Shown here: positions 50,520 to 60,378 of the stretch, in pieces
Numbering within the stretch: the stretch's first letter is position 1
How the letters are laid out: every line of letters begins with the position of its first letter
NCBI RefSeq assembly: GCF_002741985.1
Contig: NZ_APHW01000022.1
Span: 1 to 64,000 of the forward strand
Length of the DNA: 64,000 nt
Source of the DNA: Vibrio rotiferianus CAIM 577 = LMG 21460
GTDB taxonomy: Bacteria; Pseudomonadota; Gammaproteobacteria; Enterobacterales; Vibrionaceae
Reading direction: 5' to 3'
Made by a program: the position numbers and the translations under genes
The notes under the pieces: model-generated
Database searches by the model: none
Told to the model about the DNA's origin: nothing
What the model saw: the letters and a program-made list of their open reading frames with translations, nothing else

Positions 50520-51652
50520 TTAATGTCGATATTCTGGGGGAATAGGTAACTCATAGTCCTTGAGTTTTGGTCTTTGTCCACCACGCTTGCGGTACTGCTT
50601 TAACTGGAATACGAAAGCGAGTACTTGTGCGACAGCGGTAAATAGTGCATCAGGAATCTGCTGTTCTAACTCAGTGGTGTAGTACAGTGCACGCGCTAAA
50701 GGAGGTGCTGGCACAATCGTAATGTCATTCTCTCTCGCAATCTCACGAATTTTCATCGCAATATGATCGGTTCCTTTGGCAACCACGACAGGCGCACGGT
50801 CTGTTTTTTGCTGATAACGAAGTGCAACAGAAAAGTGTTCTGGGTTGGTGACAATAACATCCGCTTGCGGAACATCAGCCATCATTCTTCGTTGAGCGGC
50901 TTCACGTTGTAGCATTCGGATACGGCCTTTAACCTCTGGTTTACCCTCCGTATCCTTGTATTCGTCTTTCACTTCTTGCTTGGTCATTTTGAGTTGGTCA
51001 GCGTGCTGCCAGATCTGAAATGGAATATCAATCGCGACAACTATCAATAGCGAGCAACTGATCAGCAAGACGAAGTTCAGCAAGATATCGAGTGCATGGA
51101 AAATGTTTTGCGGATAAACATCCATACTAAGCTGAATCAAATCAGCCTGTGATGCTTGGATCAAGTATATCGCCACCCCTGTCACCAAGCCAACCTTTAG
51201 GATTGATTTGACCAACTCAACCCAGCTTTGTAGCCCAACCATTCGCTTCAGGCCACTTAGTGGGTTCATTTTTGACAACTTAGGCATCGCCGCTTCTGCA
51301 GAAAAGCTGATTCCCCCCACGCCAGCCGCGCCAATCACCGCAGCAATAAAGAGCGTCAGTAGGATCAGCAGCAGAGGTAGCAGTAAGGAAGTAAGAGCAC
51401 CGCCCGCGATATCAAACAATTTGGCGACATCAAAGATTTCATCGCGCTTAAGAGCGAACAAGCGGCTCATGATAGAAAACAGAGCACGAGCCAAAGATTC
51501 ACCGAACCACATTAAAGATACAGCACCGACGATGAGCACCGAGGCCGATGCAAGCTCTTTAGAACGAGCCACCTGCCCCTTTTCTTTGGCTTGTTGTAAC
51601 CGTCGGGGGGGGTGGCTTCTTCGGTGCGTTCTTGACCGTCTGACTCTGCCAA
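50520..51652 (-). pseudogene. flhB: Flagellar export protein FlhB, frameshifted in a G8/C8 run
   Basis: Likely start is TTG at 51652, 5 bp after a perfect AGGAGG. The conserved beginning AESDGQERTEEATP then hits eight C on the minus strand (G8 at 51605-51612) where TPRRLQQAKEKGQ needs six. Removing two bases gives 376 residues, the family length, ending at 50520. Four membrane helices and the C-terminal cytoplasmic switch domain follow. The autocleavage site reads NPEH (50835-50846) instead of the common NPTH. FlhB sets export specificity. As written, translation would stop early and cells would be non-motile, so error is plausible. Confidence 0.9.
51605..51612. other. G8 homopolymer at the flhB frameshift
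   Basis: Eight G on the plus strand; six restore FlhB. A six-base run in the same gene at 51313-51318 region (TTCCCCCCAC) is in frame and normal. Confidence 0.95.
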
Positions 51653-51661
51653 ACCAGCCTC

Positions 51662-52447
51662 CTAACAACTCAAGCGAATGAGGTTACAAATTTGCTCCTC
51701 ACCCACTGTCCAATACAGTAAGTAGTGGCTATATAAGCCAGCCAAAATATACCAGCACAACAACAAACCAACCATCAAAGCAAAGGCAAAACCGAGCGAA
51801 AAGATGTTTAGCTGTGGTGCGGCACGAGTCATTACACCGAAAGATAAGTTAATAGTAAGTAGCGCAATAATGCCAGATAAAGACATGCTCAATGCCGTTT
51901 TAAACATAATCCCCAACCAGCTTGCCATCTCTCTATAATCAACCGCATTCAGACTGCCTGAACCAATTGGTAGAGTTTTAAAGCTAAACACCACCAGCTG
52001 TAGCATTTTCAGGTGCCCATCTGTTGCTAAGAAGAATAAGGTCGCCAAAAACATGAAGAGTTGACCAAGCAATGGGGTATTTTGACCATTAGCCGGATCG
52101 ACCATCGATGCAAAGCCTAAGCTCGACTGCATACCTAATATCTGGCCCAGCAGAACAAAAGTTTGAATCAAAAACTGAGTAACCATCCCCATTGCAACGC
52201 CGATAATGATTTGCTCAGCGATGGTCATGAAACCACGAAATGAGAGCAATTCAATATCTTGAGGAACTGCCGGAATAGCTGGCATCACGGCAAACGTAAT
52301 TGCTAACCCGAGGTAAAGACGAATACGTGGCGAAACAAAGCGAGCACCAGTCACAGTCATTACCATTAACATTGAAGATATACGGACATATGGCCAAAAG
52401 TAATTGGCTATCCAATCCAGTACAATGTCAGTTGGGTATTCCATCAC
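51662..52447 (-). CDS. fliR: Flagellar export protein FliR
   Basis: 261 residues with about six membrane helices; conserved region GMQSSLGFASMVDPANGQNTPLLGQLFMFLATLFFL near the middle. Part of the FliPQR export pore. Ends 9 bp before the flhB start codon. Confidence 0.96.
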   Translation of the reverse strand: MMEYPTDIVLDWIANYFWPYVRISSMLMVMTVTGARFVSPRIRLYLGLAITFAVMPAIPAVPQDIELLSFRGFMTIAEQIIIGVAMGMVTQFLIQTFVLLGQILGMQSSLGFASMVDPANGQNTPLLGQLFMFLATLFFLATDGHLKMLQLVVFSFKTLPIGSGSLNAVDYREMASWLGIMFKTALSMSLSGIIALLTINLSFGVMTRAAPQLNIFSLGFAFALMVGLLLCWYILAGLYSHYLLYWTVGEEQICNLIRLSC

Positions 52448-52456
52448 AATACCTTG

Positions 52457-52726
52457 TTAATAAAGCACTTGAGGCAAGCGCTCAATCAAACCAAAAAAGT
52501 ACTCCATCAGCATTTGCGTCATCCAGTGACCAAATAGCATTAGGGCCAACAAGGTCACAATCAAACGTGGCAAAAAGCTCAATGTCTGTTCGTTGATAGA
52601 CGTTGCCGCTTGAAAGATTGCCACGACTAAACCAATTAATAAGCTGGGAATAATGATGGCGCAGACCATGACCAGCACCATCCACAAAGCATCTCGGAAA
52701 AGCTCGACAAACATTTCAGGAGTCAT
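52457..52726 (-). CDS. fliQ: Flagellar export protein FliQ
   Basis: 89 residues, two membrane helices separated by a short loop (AATSINEQTLSFLPRL, conserved in the family). Component of the FliPQR pore, between fliP and fliR. Confidence 0.96.
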   Translation of the reverse strand: MTPEMFVELFRDALWMVLVMVCAIIIPSLLIGLVVAIFQAATSINEQTLSFLPRLIVTLLALMLFGHWMTQMLMEYFFGLIERLPQVLY

Positions 52727-52752
52727 AATTATTCCTCTTCAAATTTGCCCAG

Positions 52753-53622
52753 CTACAAAGCAAAGCTGCCCGCTAGGGTTGATAGTATTAAGTTCCAGCC
52801 ATCAACTAACACGAACAACATTAGCTTGAATGGCAGGGATACAATCATAGGCGAGAGCATCATCATACCCATCGCCATCAGTACTGACGCGACCACTAAG
52901 TCAATAATAAGAAACGGAAGAAACAGCATAAAACCAATCTGGAAAGCTGTTTTTAGTTCAGAAGTGATAAAAGCAGGGATCAACACCGCCATAGAGACAT
53001 CTTCAGGGTTTGTCACTTCCGCCCCAGACATATTAACGAACGTTTCAAGGTCTTTAACGCGAGTCTGCTTGAGCATAAATGCTTTCATTGGCTGTTGTGC
53101 TGCATCAAAAGCTTCTCGCGCTGTGACTTGCTCGTTTAAATATGGCTGAATGGCTGTTTCATTCACTTCATTGAGTACTGGGGACATCACGAAAAAAGTA
53201 AGGAACAACGCAATGCCAATAATGACCTGGTTTGATGGCGTTTGCTGCAAACCCATAGCCTGGCGCAGAATGGACATGACGACCACGATACGAGTAAAAG
53301 AAGTCATTAAAATGACCATCGCCGGCAAGAAGCCAAGCATGGTCATCAGAGCCAGAATTTGCAGCGTAACGGAATAATCTTCGCTACCATCTGGATTGGT
53401 CGTCATGGTAAATGCCGGAATGCCGCCCGTGTTGGAAACCGATAACGAGTGGCTTGCACCTTTATCACTCTCCATCGCTTGCACTGTAACACTGCCTCCA
53501 GGGGCTAAGTTGGCGGGTAATGCGCCTTCTTCGGCTTGAGCGAACGCGGCTGACGACGTTAATAGACTTAGCATCAAGACAACAAGGCCGATGACCAGTC
53601 TAATTGGATTATCCTTTATCAT
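52753..53622 (-). CDS. fliP: Flagellar export protein FliP
   Basis: 289 residues. A cleavable signal peptide (1-28, ending AFA) is followed by a variable periplasmic stretch and four membrane helices. The conserved [26 protein letters not shown] segment is present. Overlaps fliO by 14 bp. Confidence 0.96.
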   Translation of the reverse strand: MIKDNPIRLVIGLVVLMLSLLTSSAAFAQAEEGALPANLAPGGSVTVQAMESDKGASHSLSVSNTGGIPAFTMTTNPDGSEDYSVTLQILALMTMLGFLPAMVILMTSFTRIVVVMSILRQAMGLQQTPSNQVIIGIALFLTFFVMSPVLNEVNETAIQPYLNEQVTAREAFDAAQQPMKAFMLKQTRVKDLETFVNMSGAEVTNPEDVSMAVLIPAFITSELKTAFQIGFMLFLPFLIIDLVVASVLMAMGMMMLSPMIVSLPFKLMLFVLVDGWNLILSTLAGSFAL

Positions 53623-54022
53623 TCTTTTTAATCAGTTGACTAAATTGACTAGCAAATGCATTGGTCGCCAACTCATCCTCTTTTAGCGGCTGTTCTAGTT
53701 TAGCCAGGGTTTGAATCGATTGACTGGTAATACCTACCAGAAATTGCTCTTCTCCGACTTGCACGACTGCGATACGCTCTTTCGTTCCGACAGGTAACTG
53801 GCTGACAATTCTTAAACCTTTTTGCTGACCCATTGCTGGAACCTGCATACGCTTTAACAGCCATGCCAAAAAGATGATGACACCAATGACAAGAACCAAT
53901 GAGCCCAATGTCGTCGCCATATCCAAACTATTTGGCGCCGCTGCAAATGCATAAGGAGCACTCAGCGCAAGGCTCAGTGCTCCTGTCATTTGCATCAACC
54001 GTGTATTGATTGAACTTCTCAT
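53609..54022 (-). CDS. fliO: Flagellar export accessory protein FliO
   Basis: 137 residues. A signal-like N-terminus, one membrane helix (about 39-58, [20 protein letters not shown]) and a small cytoplasmic domain with the family segment [26 protein letters not shown]. Aids FliP ring assembly. It starts just after fliN. Confidence 0.94.
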   Translation of the reverse strand: MRSSINTRLMQMTGALSLALSAPYAFAAAPNSLDMATTLGSLVLVIGVIIFLAWLLKRMQVPAMGQQKGLRIVSQLPVGTKERIAVVQVGEEQFLVGITSQSIQTLAKLEQPLKEDELATNAFASQFSQLIKKNDKG

Positions 54023-54023
54023 A

Positions 54024-54434
54024 CTAGCGTAGCTTTTTGATACGTTCAGTTTGGCTAATTACGTCCGTCAGACGAATACCAAATTTGTCGTTGACGACAA
54101 CAACTTCACCATGAGCAATGAGTGTACCGTTAACTAACACGTCAAGGGACTCTCCCGCTAAGCGGTCCAGTTCCACGACAGAGCCTTGGTTTAACTGCAA
54201 TAGATTTCGAATGCTAATCTGAGAACGACCGACTTCCATCGAGATAGTCACGGGAATATCCATGATGGTATCAAGCTTACGTCGCTCATCTTCAGAAATA
54301 GGCGCAGAGGTATCTTTCAACTCTTCTAATGGCGCTGCAAGCACTTCATCAACATCAATTGATGGTGCTGATGGATCTTCGCCAAGAGCTGCTGCCCATT
54401 CGTCAGCAAGTTTTTGATCGTCACTTGGTTCCAT
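54024..54434 (-). CDS. fliN: Flagellar motor switch protein FliN
   Basis: 136 residues. An acidic N-terminus precedes the SpoA domain (about 58-132; IPVTISMEVGRSQISIRNLLQLNQGSVVELDRLAGESLDVLVNG). Forms the lower C-ring and binds CheY-P and FliH. 83 bp from fliM. Confidence 0.96.
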   Translation of the reverse strand: MEPSDDQKLADEWAAALGEDPSAPSIDVDEVLAAPLEELKDTSAPISEDERRKLDTIMDIPVTISMEVGRSQISIRNLLQLNQGSVVELDRLAGESLDVLVNGTLIAHGEVVVVNDKFGIRLTDVISQTERIKKLR

Positions 54435-54517
54435 TATTGTGTCCTGTCTTAAATCTTCTTTGTTCTTCCACCTTCGCTATCAATTCAGCAAAGGCATTGA
54501 AATACTGGCATGTTAAT

Positions 54518-55558
54518 TTAATCGTCATCATCGCTTTCAAGCTCAGACATAATGTCCTTACCCAAAAACGCCAAATCCGTTTTTACTACATGTGGACGTT
54601 CGATTTCCTCAGAAACTTGCACTGCCAGCTTGTCTTCTGAGCGCCCCATTTTGACTCGATAGGTGGGTAAATCTTCAATGAACATCGTCGCATGTTCTGG
54701 CATCTCAATCGGGATCACATCACCCGGTTGAAGTTCCATCAAGTCACGTAGAGAGATGTCTTTCTCCAGCAAATTCACACGAAAGTTTACCGGGCAATCC
54801 ATGATCTCTTCACGCAGAGCAGAACTCCAACGTACGTCTGTTTCCATCTTGTCAGATTGAACACCCGCATCCAGCAATTCGCGGATAGGTTCAACCATCG
54901 AATAAGGCATCACAACGTGAAAATCGCCGCCACCGCCATCAACCTCGATATGGAATGAGCTGACAACAATCACTTCTGTCGGGCTCACGATGTTGGCCAT
55001 ACTAGGGTTTACTTCTGAATCAAGATATTCGAACTCCACACCCATGACCGGAGACCATGCTTCTTTGTAGTCTTCAAAAACAATTTTTAGGAGTAATTGA
55101 ATAATGCGTCGTTCGGTTGGGGTAAATTCACGACCTTCGATTTTGGCATGGAAGCGACCATCGCCACCGAAGAAGTTCTCTACCAGAATAAACACCAGAC
55201 GCGCTTCCATAGTGATCAGTGCCGTACCTTTTAACGGACGAAAACGCACCATGTTCAGACTAGTTGGAACGTACAGGGTATTTTGGTATTCACCAAACTT
55301 CATCATCTGTACGCCATTGATCGACACTTCTGCCGTTTTACGCAACATGTTAAACAGACTGATCCGCATGTGTCGTGCAAAGCGCTCGTTGATAAGTTCG
55401 AGCGTCGGCATGCGACCACGTACAATTCTGTCTTGAGATGAGAAGTCGAAGTTAACGGCACTCCCCGTGTCTTCGTCCATGGGTTCATCGACGTCATCAA
55501 CATCGTCTACACCATGTAATAGCGCATCAATCTCATCTTGGCTTAATAGATCTGTCAC
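54518..55558 (-). CDS. fliM: Flagellar motor switch protein FliM
   Basis: 346 residues. N-terminal CheY-P binding helix LLSQDEIDALLHG, acidic linker, central CheC-like domain (with the GGxG-type FFGGDGRFHAK) and C-terminal SpoA domain (VNFRVNLLEKDISLRDLMELQPGDVIPIEM). The tail is acidic (ESDDDD). Couples signalling to rotor switching. Confidence 0.97.
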   Translation of the reverse strand: MTDLLSQDEIDALLHGVDDVDDVDEPMDEDTGSAVNFDFSSQDRIVRGRMPTLELINERFARHMRISLFNMLRKTAEVSINGVQMMKFGEYQNTLYVPTSLNMVRFRPLKGTALITMEARLVFILVENFFGGDGRFHAKIEGREFTPTERRIIQLLLKIVFEDYKEAWSPVMGVEFEYLDSEVNPSMANIVSPTEVIVVSSFHIEVDGGGGDFHVVMPYSMVEPIRELLDAGVQSDKMETDVRWSSALREEIMDCPVNFRVNLLEKDISLRDLMELQPGDVIPIEMPEHATMFIEDLPTYRVKMGRSEDKLAVQVSEEIERPHVVKTDLAFLGKDIMSELESDDDD

Positions 55559-55565
55559 GTTTTAC

Positions 55566-56066
55566 CTATTGAATAACAAAGTCTGTAAATAGGACTTTTT
55601 CGATAACTGGTTTACCAACCGCAGCATTCAGCGCAGCTTTGATATCGTCAGTCGCTCGGTTTCTTAACTCAATTCGACCATCCGGAGAGCGCAGCTGCTC
55701 AACCGTAGCAGAAGCAAACGTTGATAGAAGAGAGCTTTCTATAAGTGGTGAGTGATAGCGAGCTAAGTTTTCATTTTCACTACCACGAACCATAAGTTGT
55801 GCTTTGATTTGAACAAGTCGATCCCGGCTATCACCTGTTACATTGAACACAAACGGCTGCGCAATATTAACGTAAGCGATTGGGTTTGCTGCCGCGACAG
55901 CTTGCGCGTCTTGTTCAACCGCGGCTTGTTCAGGTTCACTAGAGCCCATTAAAAAGAATGCAGCAGCACCGCCACCACCAAGCAATACGACGACTGCAAT
56001 GATGATAATTAACAATTTACTTTTGCCTTTAGGCGCGTCAGCACCTTGTGGTTGTTCTTCTGCCAT
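55566..56066 (-). CDS. fliL: Flagellar basal body protein FliL
   Basis: 166 residues. Short cytoplasmic segment, one membrane helix (about 18-41) and a periplasmic domain related to stomatin folds, with the terminal VLFTDFVIQ motif of the family. FliL rings surround stator units. Confidence 0.95.
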   Translation of the reverse strand: MAEEQPQGADAPKGKSKLLIIIIAVVVLLGGGGAAAFFLMGSSEPEQAAVEQDAQAVAAANPIAYVNIAQPFVFNVTGDSRDRLVQIKAQLMVRGSENENLARYHSPLIESSLLSTFASATVEQLRSPDGRIELRNRATDDIKAALNAAVGKPVIEKVLFTDFVIQ

Positions 56067-56106
56067 ATTCTTCTCTTATGTTATTTGACGCTAAAACTCT
56101 GATATT

Positions 56107-58218
56107 TTATGCGTAAAAACTAATTCCATCACGCTTTGAAGTCACATTCAAATCAAGATTCACATCAGCATCAAAGTTTTCATCTGATTGGCCAGAAAAA
56201 CCTCGCTCTGAGCCACCTTTTCCAGACTGTTCTGATGCGGTATACCCTTGTTGTTGACCACTACTCTGCTGCTGAACAGAAGAGTCAGCAAGCTGCATAC
56301 CTTGTTGAGCAAGCATTTCTCTTAAACGAGGTAGCGTCTGTTCAATCAAATCTCGAGCTTGTGGATTACTAACCGTAAAATGAACATTGGCTAAATCGTT
56401 GTTCATTGTCATGCGGATCTGCATACGCCCTAACTCTGGCGGATCTAAGCGGATATCGAGGTTCTTAAGATTCTTCGACATCATCATCTGCACTTTTTCT
56501 GCAACTTGTTCATTGGCCAACTCTTTGGTTAGCTGCAGTGGTAGTTGAGCTTGCTGAGCCGCATCAACTCGCGCCTGTTGCTGGGCCGTTACGCCTTGCT
56601 GACCTGCTGCTGCTTGAATTTGTCCCGCTAAACCATGCTGGGCTTCTGGTTTGTCCTGCTGGTGTGAAGTGCCTTTCAGTGCGCCAGCCGCTAGACTTGC
56701 GCTCATTGCCTTTTTACTCAAGTCTAGATTCGCACCTGCGTGCGCTGCAGGGGTCATATTGGCTGCAACCAAGGCATCTGGCATTGCCGCCATCGCCGCA
56801 GCTTTATCTGCATTTGATGTCACCGTTGTTTGCACATTGGCTTGCGTTACTGCATGTTTTAGGTCTTGCGTAGCAAGTTGGTGCGCTTGTTGAGCACTCG
56901 CAGCTGAAGCCGCTACGCGACTTTGATTAAGCGTTGCTTGATGCTCGGCCATCGCCACTTTCACATCACTAGGTAAAGCGACAAATTGGGCTAACTCTTG
57001 CTCTGGGATATCCGCGACCAACTCGCCAGATTTTAGCCCTTCAATTATCTCGATTTCTTTTGCAGACAGAGGCTCACCCTGCGCTAACTTGGTATCAATA
57101 ATGTCCAGCTCAGCAAGAGCTACGCGTTGTACTTCAACTGCCTCGCTTTCTAGTGGTGCTGTTTCTAGTGGTATTGCCTGATTAAGAGCTTCTGTACCGA
57201 CTAGCGCTTGAGCGCCTTGTGCTACGACTTGACCATTGACGGCTGCTTGGGTCGTCGCATTCACCATCGCTTCCGCATGGACCGCCTGTGTGCTTGGTGA
57301 GTTCCAATCAATCTGCGCCGCTGATGGGATGTCACCACCTTGTTGTGGCTGAGAAATGTTTGGCACATGTTGTACGTTTGACGCATTCGAAGCGACAACT
57401 AGCGGCTTGCCATCAGCGTCTAGCATCACTTTTTCAGGGTCAACCGAAGAATTCGTCTCCATCCCTTTGATAGACGTATCTGTCGCTAAAGCTTTTTGTT
57501 GCTCCGAAGTTAGGCGAGCACTTTGCACATTACTCGCGCCCGCCGACACCATAACGCTTTCTGGTGGCAATGCTTTGCCACTATCTACAGAAAGCTCGTT
57601 TGATTGAAGCGTTTGGTTTGCTTGCTCAATACGCCCAAGTAGCTGCTGACCTTCTCCCATCGCGCTCTTCACTTGCTCGGTCTGTGGTTGCTCGGAAGAT
57701 TTGGTTTGGGCAATGTTCGTTTGAGAGTCTTGAGTTGGCTTCGCAGCCAATGAAGCGGATTCAGAACCAGTCGACGTCGCCTCCGCTCCCTTTGTCATTT
57801 CGCTAGAGTCTGGAGAGGTGGAACGACTTGCGGTATCTAATTCAGCTTTAATTGATTTACTTTCGTGGTCGCCACTTTGTGCACCTGCTGCTTTGGATTC
57901 ACTCTGCTCAAGCAGTTCATCGGTCGACTCTGTGGAAGCGACTTTATCAGCTTCACCACCTTCCGCAGAGACTTTTGCTTGGCTTTCAGCTTCTGAGTCT
58001 GCTGAAGCATCGTTAACCACTTCGTCTTTGGTCTCTACCGAAGCGTCAGGTGCATCAGATTTTGCCACCGCCTTCTCTGCTTTTTGTGAATCACTAAACA
58101 CCCCAGCTAAGGTTTCAAAAAAACCTTTGCTTTCAGGGTTATCTTCAACAACCTTACTAGAAGAATCGGTGACCGACACCTTATTGGTTGCAGAAACATT
58201 CGATAAATTCACATTCAT
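56107..58218 (-). CDS. fliK: Hook-length control protein FliK
   Basis: About 703 residues from MNVNLSNVSATNK, with GAGAG upstream; the frame extends to a GTG at 58269. Most of the protein is low-complexity Ala, Ser, Gln and Glu, as expected for a molecular ruler. The conserved C-terminal domain (about 570-660) has LPLQLTKELANEQVAEKVQMMM and LDIRLDPPELGRMQIRM. It is exported and tells FlhB to switch substrate. First gene behind a sigma-54 promoter. Confidence 0.92.
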   Translation of the reverse strand: MNVNLSNVSATNKVSVTDSSSKVVEDNPESKGFFETLAGVFSDSQKAEKAVAKSDAPDASVETKDEVVNDASADSEAESQAKVSAEGGEADKVASTESTDELLEQSESKAAGAQSGDHESKSIKAELDTASRSTSPDSSEMTKGAEATSTGSESASLAAKPTQDSQTNIAQTKSSEQPQTEQVKSAMGEGQQLLGRIEQANQTLQSNELSVDSGKALPPESVMVSAGASNVQSARLTSEQQKALATDTSIKGMETNSSVDPEKVMLDADGKPLVVASNASNVQHVPNISQPQQGGDIPSAAQIDWNSPSTQAVHAEAMVNATTQAAVNGQVVAQGAQALVGTEALNQAIPLETAPLESEAVEVQRVALAELDIIDTKLAQGEPLSAKEIEIIEGLKSGELVADIPEQELAQFVALPSDVKVAMAEHQATLNQSRVAASAASAQQAHQLATQDLKHAVTQANVQTTVTSNADKAAAMAAMPDALVAANMTPAAHAGANLDLSKKAMSASLAAGALKGTSHQQDKPEAQHGLAGQIQAAAGQQGVTAQQQARVDAAQQAQLPLQLTKELANEQVAEKVQMMMSKNLKNLDIRLDPPELGRMQIRMTMNNDLANVHFTVSNPQARDLIEQTLPRLREMLAQQGMQLADSSVQQQSSGQQQGYTASEQSGKGGSERGFSGQSDENFDADVNLDLNVTSKRDGISFYA

Positions 58219-58315
58219 ATAAACACTCTCATCATCGGCAGCGTTGAGCATATCGCTGTCGGATTGCACTTTGGCGGCAAACTTAGGTCACAAGACCCGA
58301 TATTGATAGCTAATC

Positions 58316-58332
58316 TGCAAAAATCACGCCAA
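58316..58332 (-). promoter_or_regulatory. Sigma-54 promoter of the fliK operon
   Basis: TTGGCGTGATTTTTGCA on the minus strand, with -24 GG and -12 GC 10 bp apart. Start near 58305, about 90 bp before fliK. fliKLMNOPQ is reported as sigma-54 (FlrC class) in Vibrio. The rest of the 58219-58605 gap shows no ORF or clear terminator. Confidence 0.7.
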
Positions 58333-58605
58333 CAGCAGATAAAAAGAGACCAAACTGAACTGTGGTTAACCTGGTTGAAAGAAGAACGAAATTTTCACTC
58401 GTGCTCGAAGGGAGACAAATGTTAGGTAGCTGTGTTCATGTTGGTGCACACAATTATGATGACATTGTTTAGCGAATAGATTCGCCGCGCCCTTGGGCAC
58501 TGACTCAAAGAATGGTAGTAATGGGACTCGATTCACTTACGGGTTTGAAGGAAATAACCAAGGCGCTATCTACGCACCTTGCTTGAAACCGTCGAGTGAT
58601 AAAAC

Positions 58606-59049
58606 TCAGAAACGTTGTGGCTTTCGACTATAGAGCAAGGTAGAAAACTCATCCATTTGCTTCTGCTCTCGCTTCGCTTCCGCCGCTTGTTTTTCTTTCT
58701 CGCGCTTTTCAATCATCCACTCGTAAGACATGCGCTCTTTACGCATGTTTAACCAGTAATCTTGGCAGTTCGTTACTTGTTCCTTGAAGTGGGTTTCTGC
58801 TTGCTTCTGCTTAGATAGTGTTTCATCTAATTGCGTGAGGAATCGATTCAAATGCCCGTATTGACTTGCAGTAAGCCCCGCCATACCACGGTCTACGAGC
58901 TGCTGGCAGTAATCAAGACGATACTTTTCGATTTGTTCTACTTGGCGGTAGTAATCTTCTAGCTCAGTGCGCGCTTTGTTGAGTGCAAGCACTGCTTGGT
59001 CTTCACGCTCTTTTGCCTGCTCAAGCAAGAATTCCATCGCATTATTCAT
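58606..59049 (-). CDS. fliJ: Flagellar export chaperone FliJ
   Basis: 147 residues, almost entirely coiled coil and highly charged. Position after fliI and size are those of FliJ, which fits inside the FliI hexamer and contacts FlhA. Last gene of the fliFGHIJ block. Confidence 0.94.
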   Translation of the reverse strand: MNNAMEFLLEQAKEREDQAVLALNKARTELEDYYRQVEQIEKYRLDYCQQLVDRGMAGLTASQYGHLNRFLTQLDETLSKQKQAETHFKEQVTNCQDYWLNMRKERMSYEWMIEKREKEKQAAEAKREQKQMDEFSTLLYSRKPQRF

Positions 59050-59055
59050 AGGTTA

Positions 59056-60375
59056 TTACCCACCCAAGAGGCTTTTCAACATATTCACACACATGTCGTA
59101 AGGAACCGACTCTTTCATCCGCTGTTGTAGGTATTCATCCAGTTTTGGTTTGATGGTAAATGCACCATCAATAGCTGGATCGGTGCCCGGCTTGTAGGCT
59201 CCGATTGACACCAAGTCTTGGTTCTTGCGACAAATCGACAATACCTGACGTACCGCTTTTGACATCAGAACGTGCTCCTCAGTCGTAATTTGCGGCATAA
59301 CTCGACTGACTGACTTCTCTACATCAATAGCAGGGTAATGACCGGCATCCGCCATTTCACGAGAAAGTACAATGTGACCATCAAGAATCGCTCGTGATGC
59401 ATCAGCAATTGGGTCTTGAAGGTCATCACCTTCTGTTAATACTGTAAAAAATGCCGTAATTGACCCTTGCTCTGGACTGCCATTACCAGCACGTTCCACG
59501 AGCGCAGGAAGCTTAGCAAAAACACTCGGTGGATAGCCTTTAGTTGCTGGCGGTTCACCGACCGACAAAGCTATTTCACGCTGAGCTTGAGCAAAACGGG
59601 TTAGTGAGTCCATTAGAAGCAAGACATCTAAGCCTTGGTCTCGAAAGTATTCGGCAATCGTTAGCGCCGTTTGACAACCTTTCAAACGCATCAGAGGTGA
59701 CGAGTCAGCAGGGGCGGCGACAACAACAGAACGACGTCGTCCATCTTCGCCAAGAATCTCCTCAATAAACTCTTTTACTTCTCGGCCACGCTCACCAATC
59801 AGGCCAACCACCACAACTTGAGCAGTAGTTCCTCGAGTCATCATGCCTAGAGTTACCGATTTACCAACACCAGAACCTGCAAACAGACCGATACGCTGAC
59901 CTTTACCAACCGTCAACAAACCGTTAATCGCTTTTAAGCCAACATCGAGTGGTTCAGAGATCGGTTTACGTGACAGAGGGTTGATGGGTTCGGCATTGAA
60001 AGATGCACGTTGCTCTGTGTACAGAGGACCCAATCCATCAAGCGGGTTACCAACGCCATCAATAACGCGCCCCAAAAGCTCCATGCCTACCGGCAGGCCT
60101 GCTTCGCTGGTCAGTGGCGTCACTCTCGCGCCAGGAAGAATGCCTGTGATTTGCTCACTCGGCATCAAAAATAGATTGTCACCAGAGAAACCTACGACTT
60201 CTGCTTCCATATGTCCGGAAATAGTTTCAACCAAGCACAAACTACCAATTGGAGCACGACAGCCTGTTGCTTCTAGTGTTAAGCCCACAACTCTAACGAG
60301 CTTCCCTGAGGCAACTGGTCTCGTGGTAAGCCCTTCGATTTTGTAGCTTTTGAGGCGCTCAGCTAACGCAAGCAT
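59056..60375 (-). CDS. fliI: Flagellum-specific ATPase FliI
   Basis: 439 residues. Walker A GSGVGKSV in [19 protein letters not shown], Walker [21 protein letters not shown] and the conserved [14 protein letters not shown] segment. F1-beta-like ATPase that energises substrate delivery. 3 bp from fliH. Confidence 0.97.
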   Translation of the reverse strand: MLALAERLKSYKIEGLTTRPVASGKLVRVVGLTLEATGCRAPIGSLCLVETISGHMEAEVVGFSGDNLFLMPSEQITGILPGARVTPLTSEAGLPVGMELLGRVIDGVGNPLDGLGPLYTEQRASFNAEPINPLSRKPISEPLDVGLKAINGLLTVGKGQRIGLFAGSGVGKSVTLGMMTRGTTAQVVVVGLIGERGREVKEFIEEILGEDGRRRSVVVAAPADSSPLMRLKGCQTALTIAEYFRDQGLDVLLLMDSLTRFAQAQREIALSVGEPPATKGYPPSVFAKLPALVERAGNGSPEQGSITAFFTVLTEGDDLQDPIADASRAILDGHIVLSREMADAGHYPAIDVEKSVSRVMPQITTEEHVLMSKAVRQVLSICRKNQDLVSIGAYKPGTDPAIDGAFTIKPKLDEYLQQRMKESVPYDMCVNMLKSLLGG

Positions 60376-60378
60376 GGC

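Noticed and set aside
51305-51320. Second poly-C run in flhB as another frameshift
   Set aside because: It is six bases long and the VGGISFSAE frame reads through normally.
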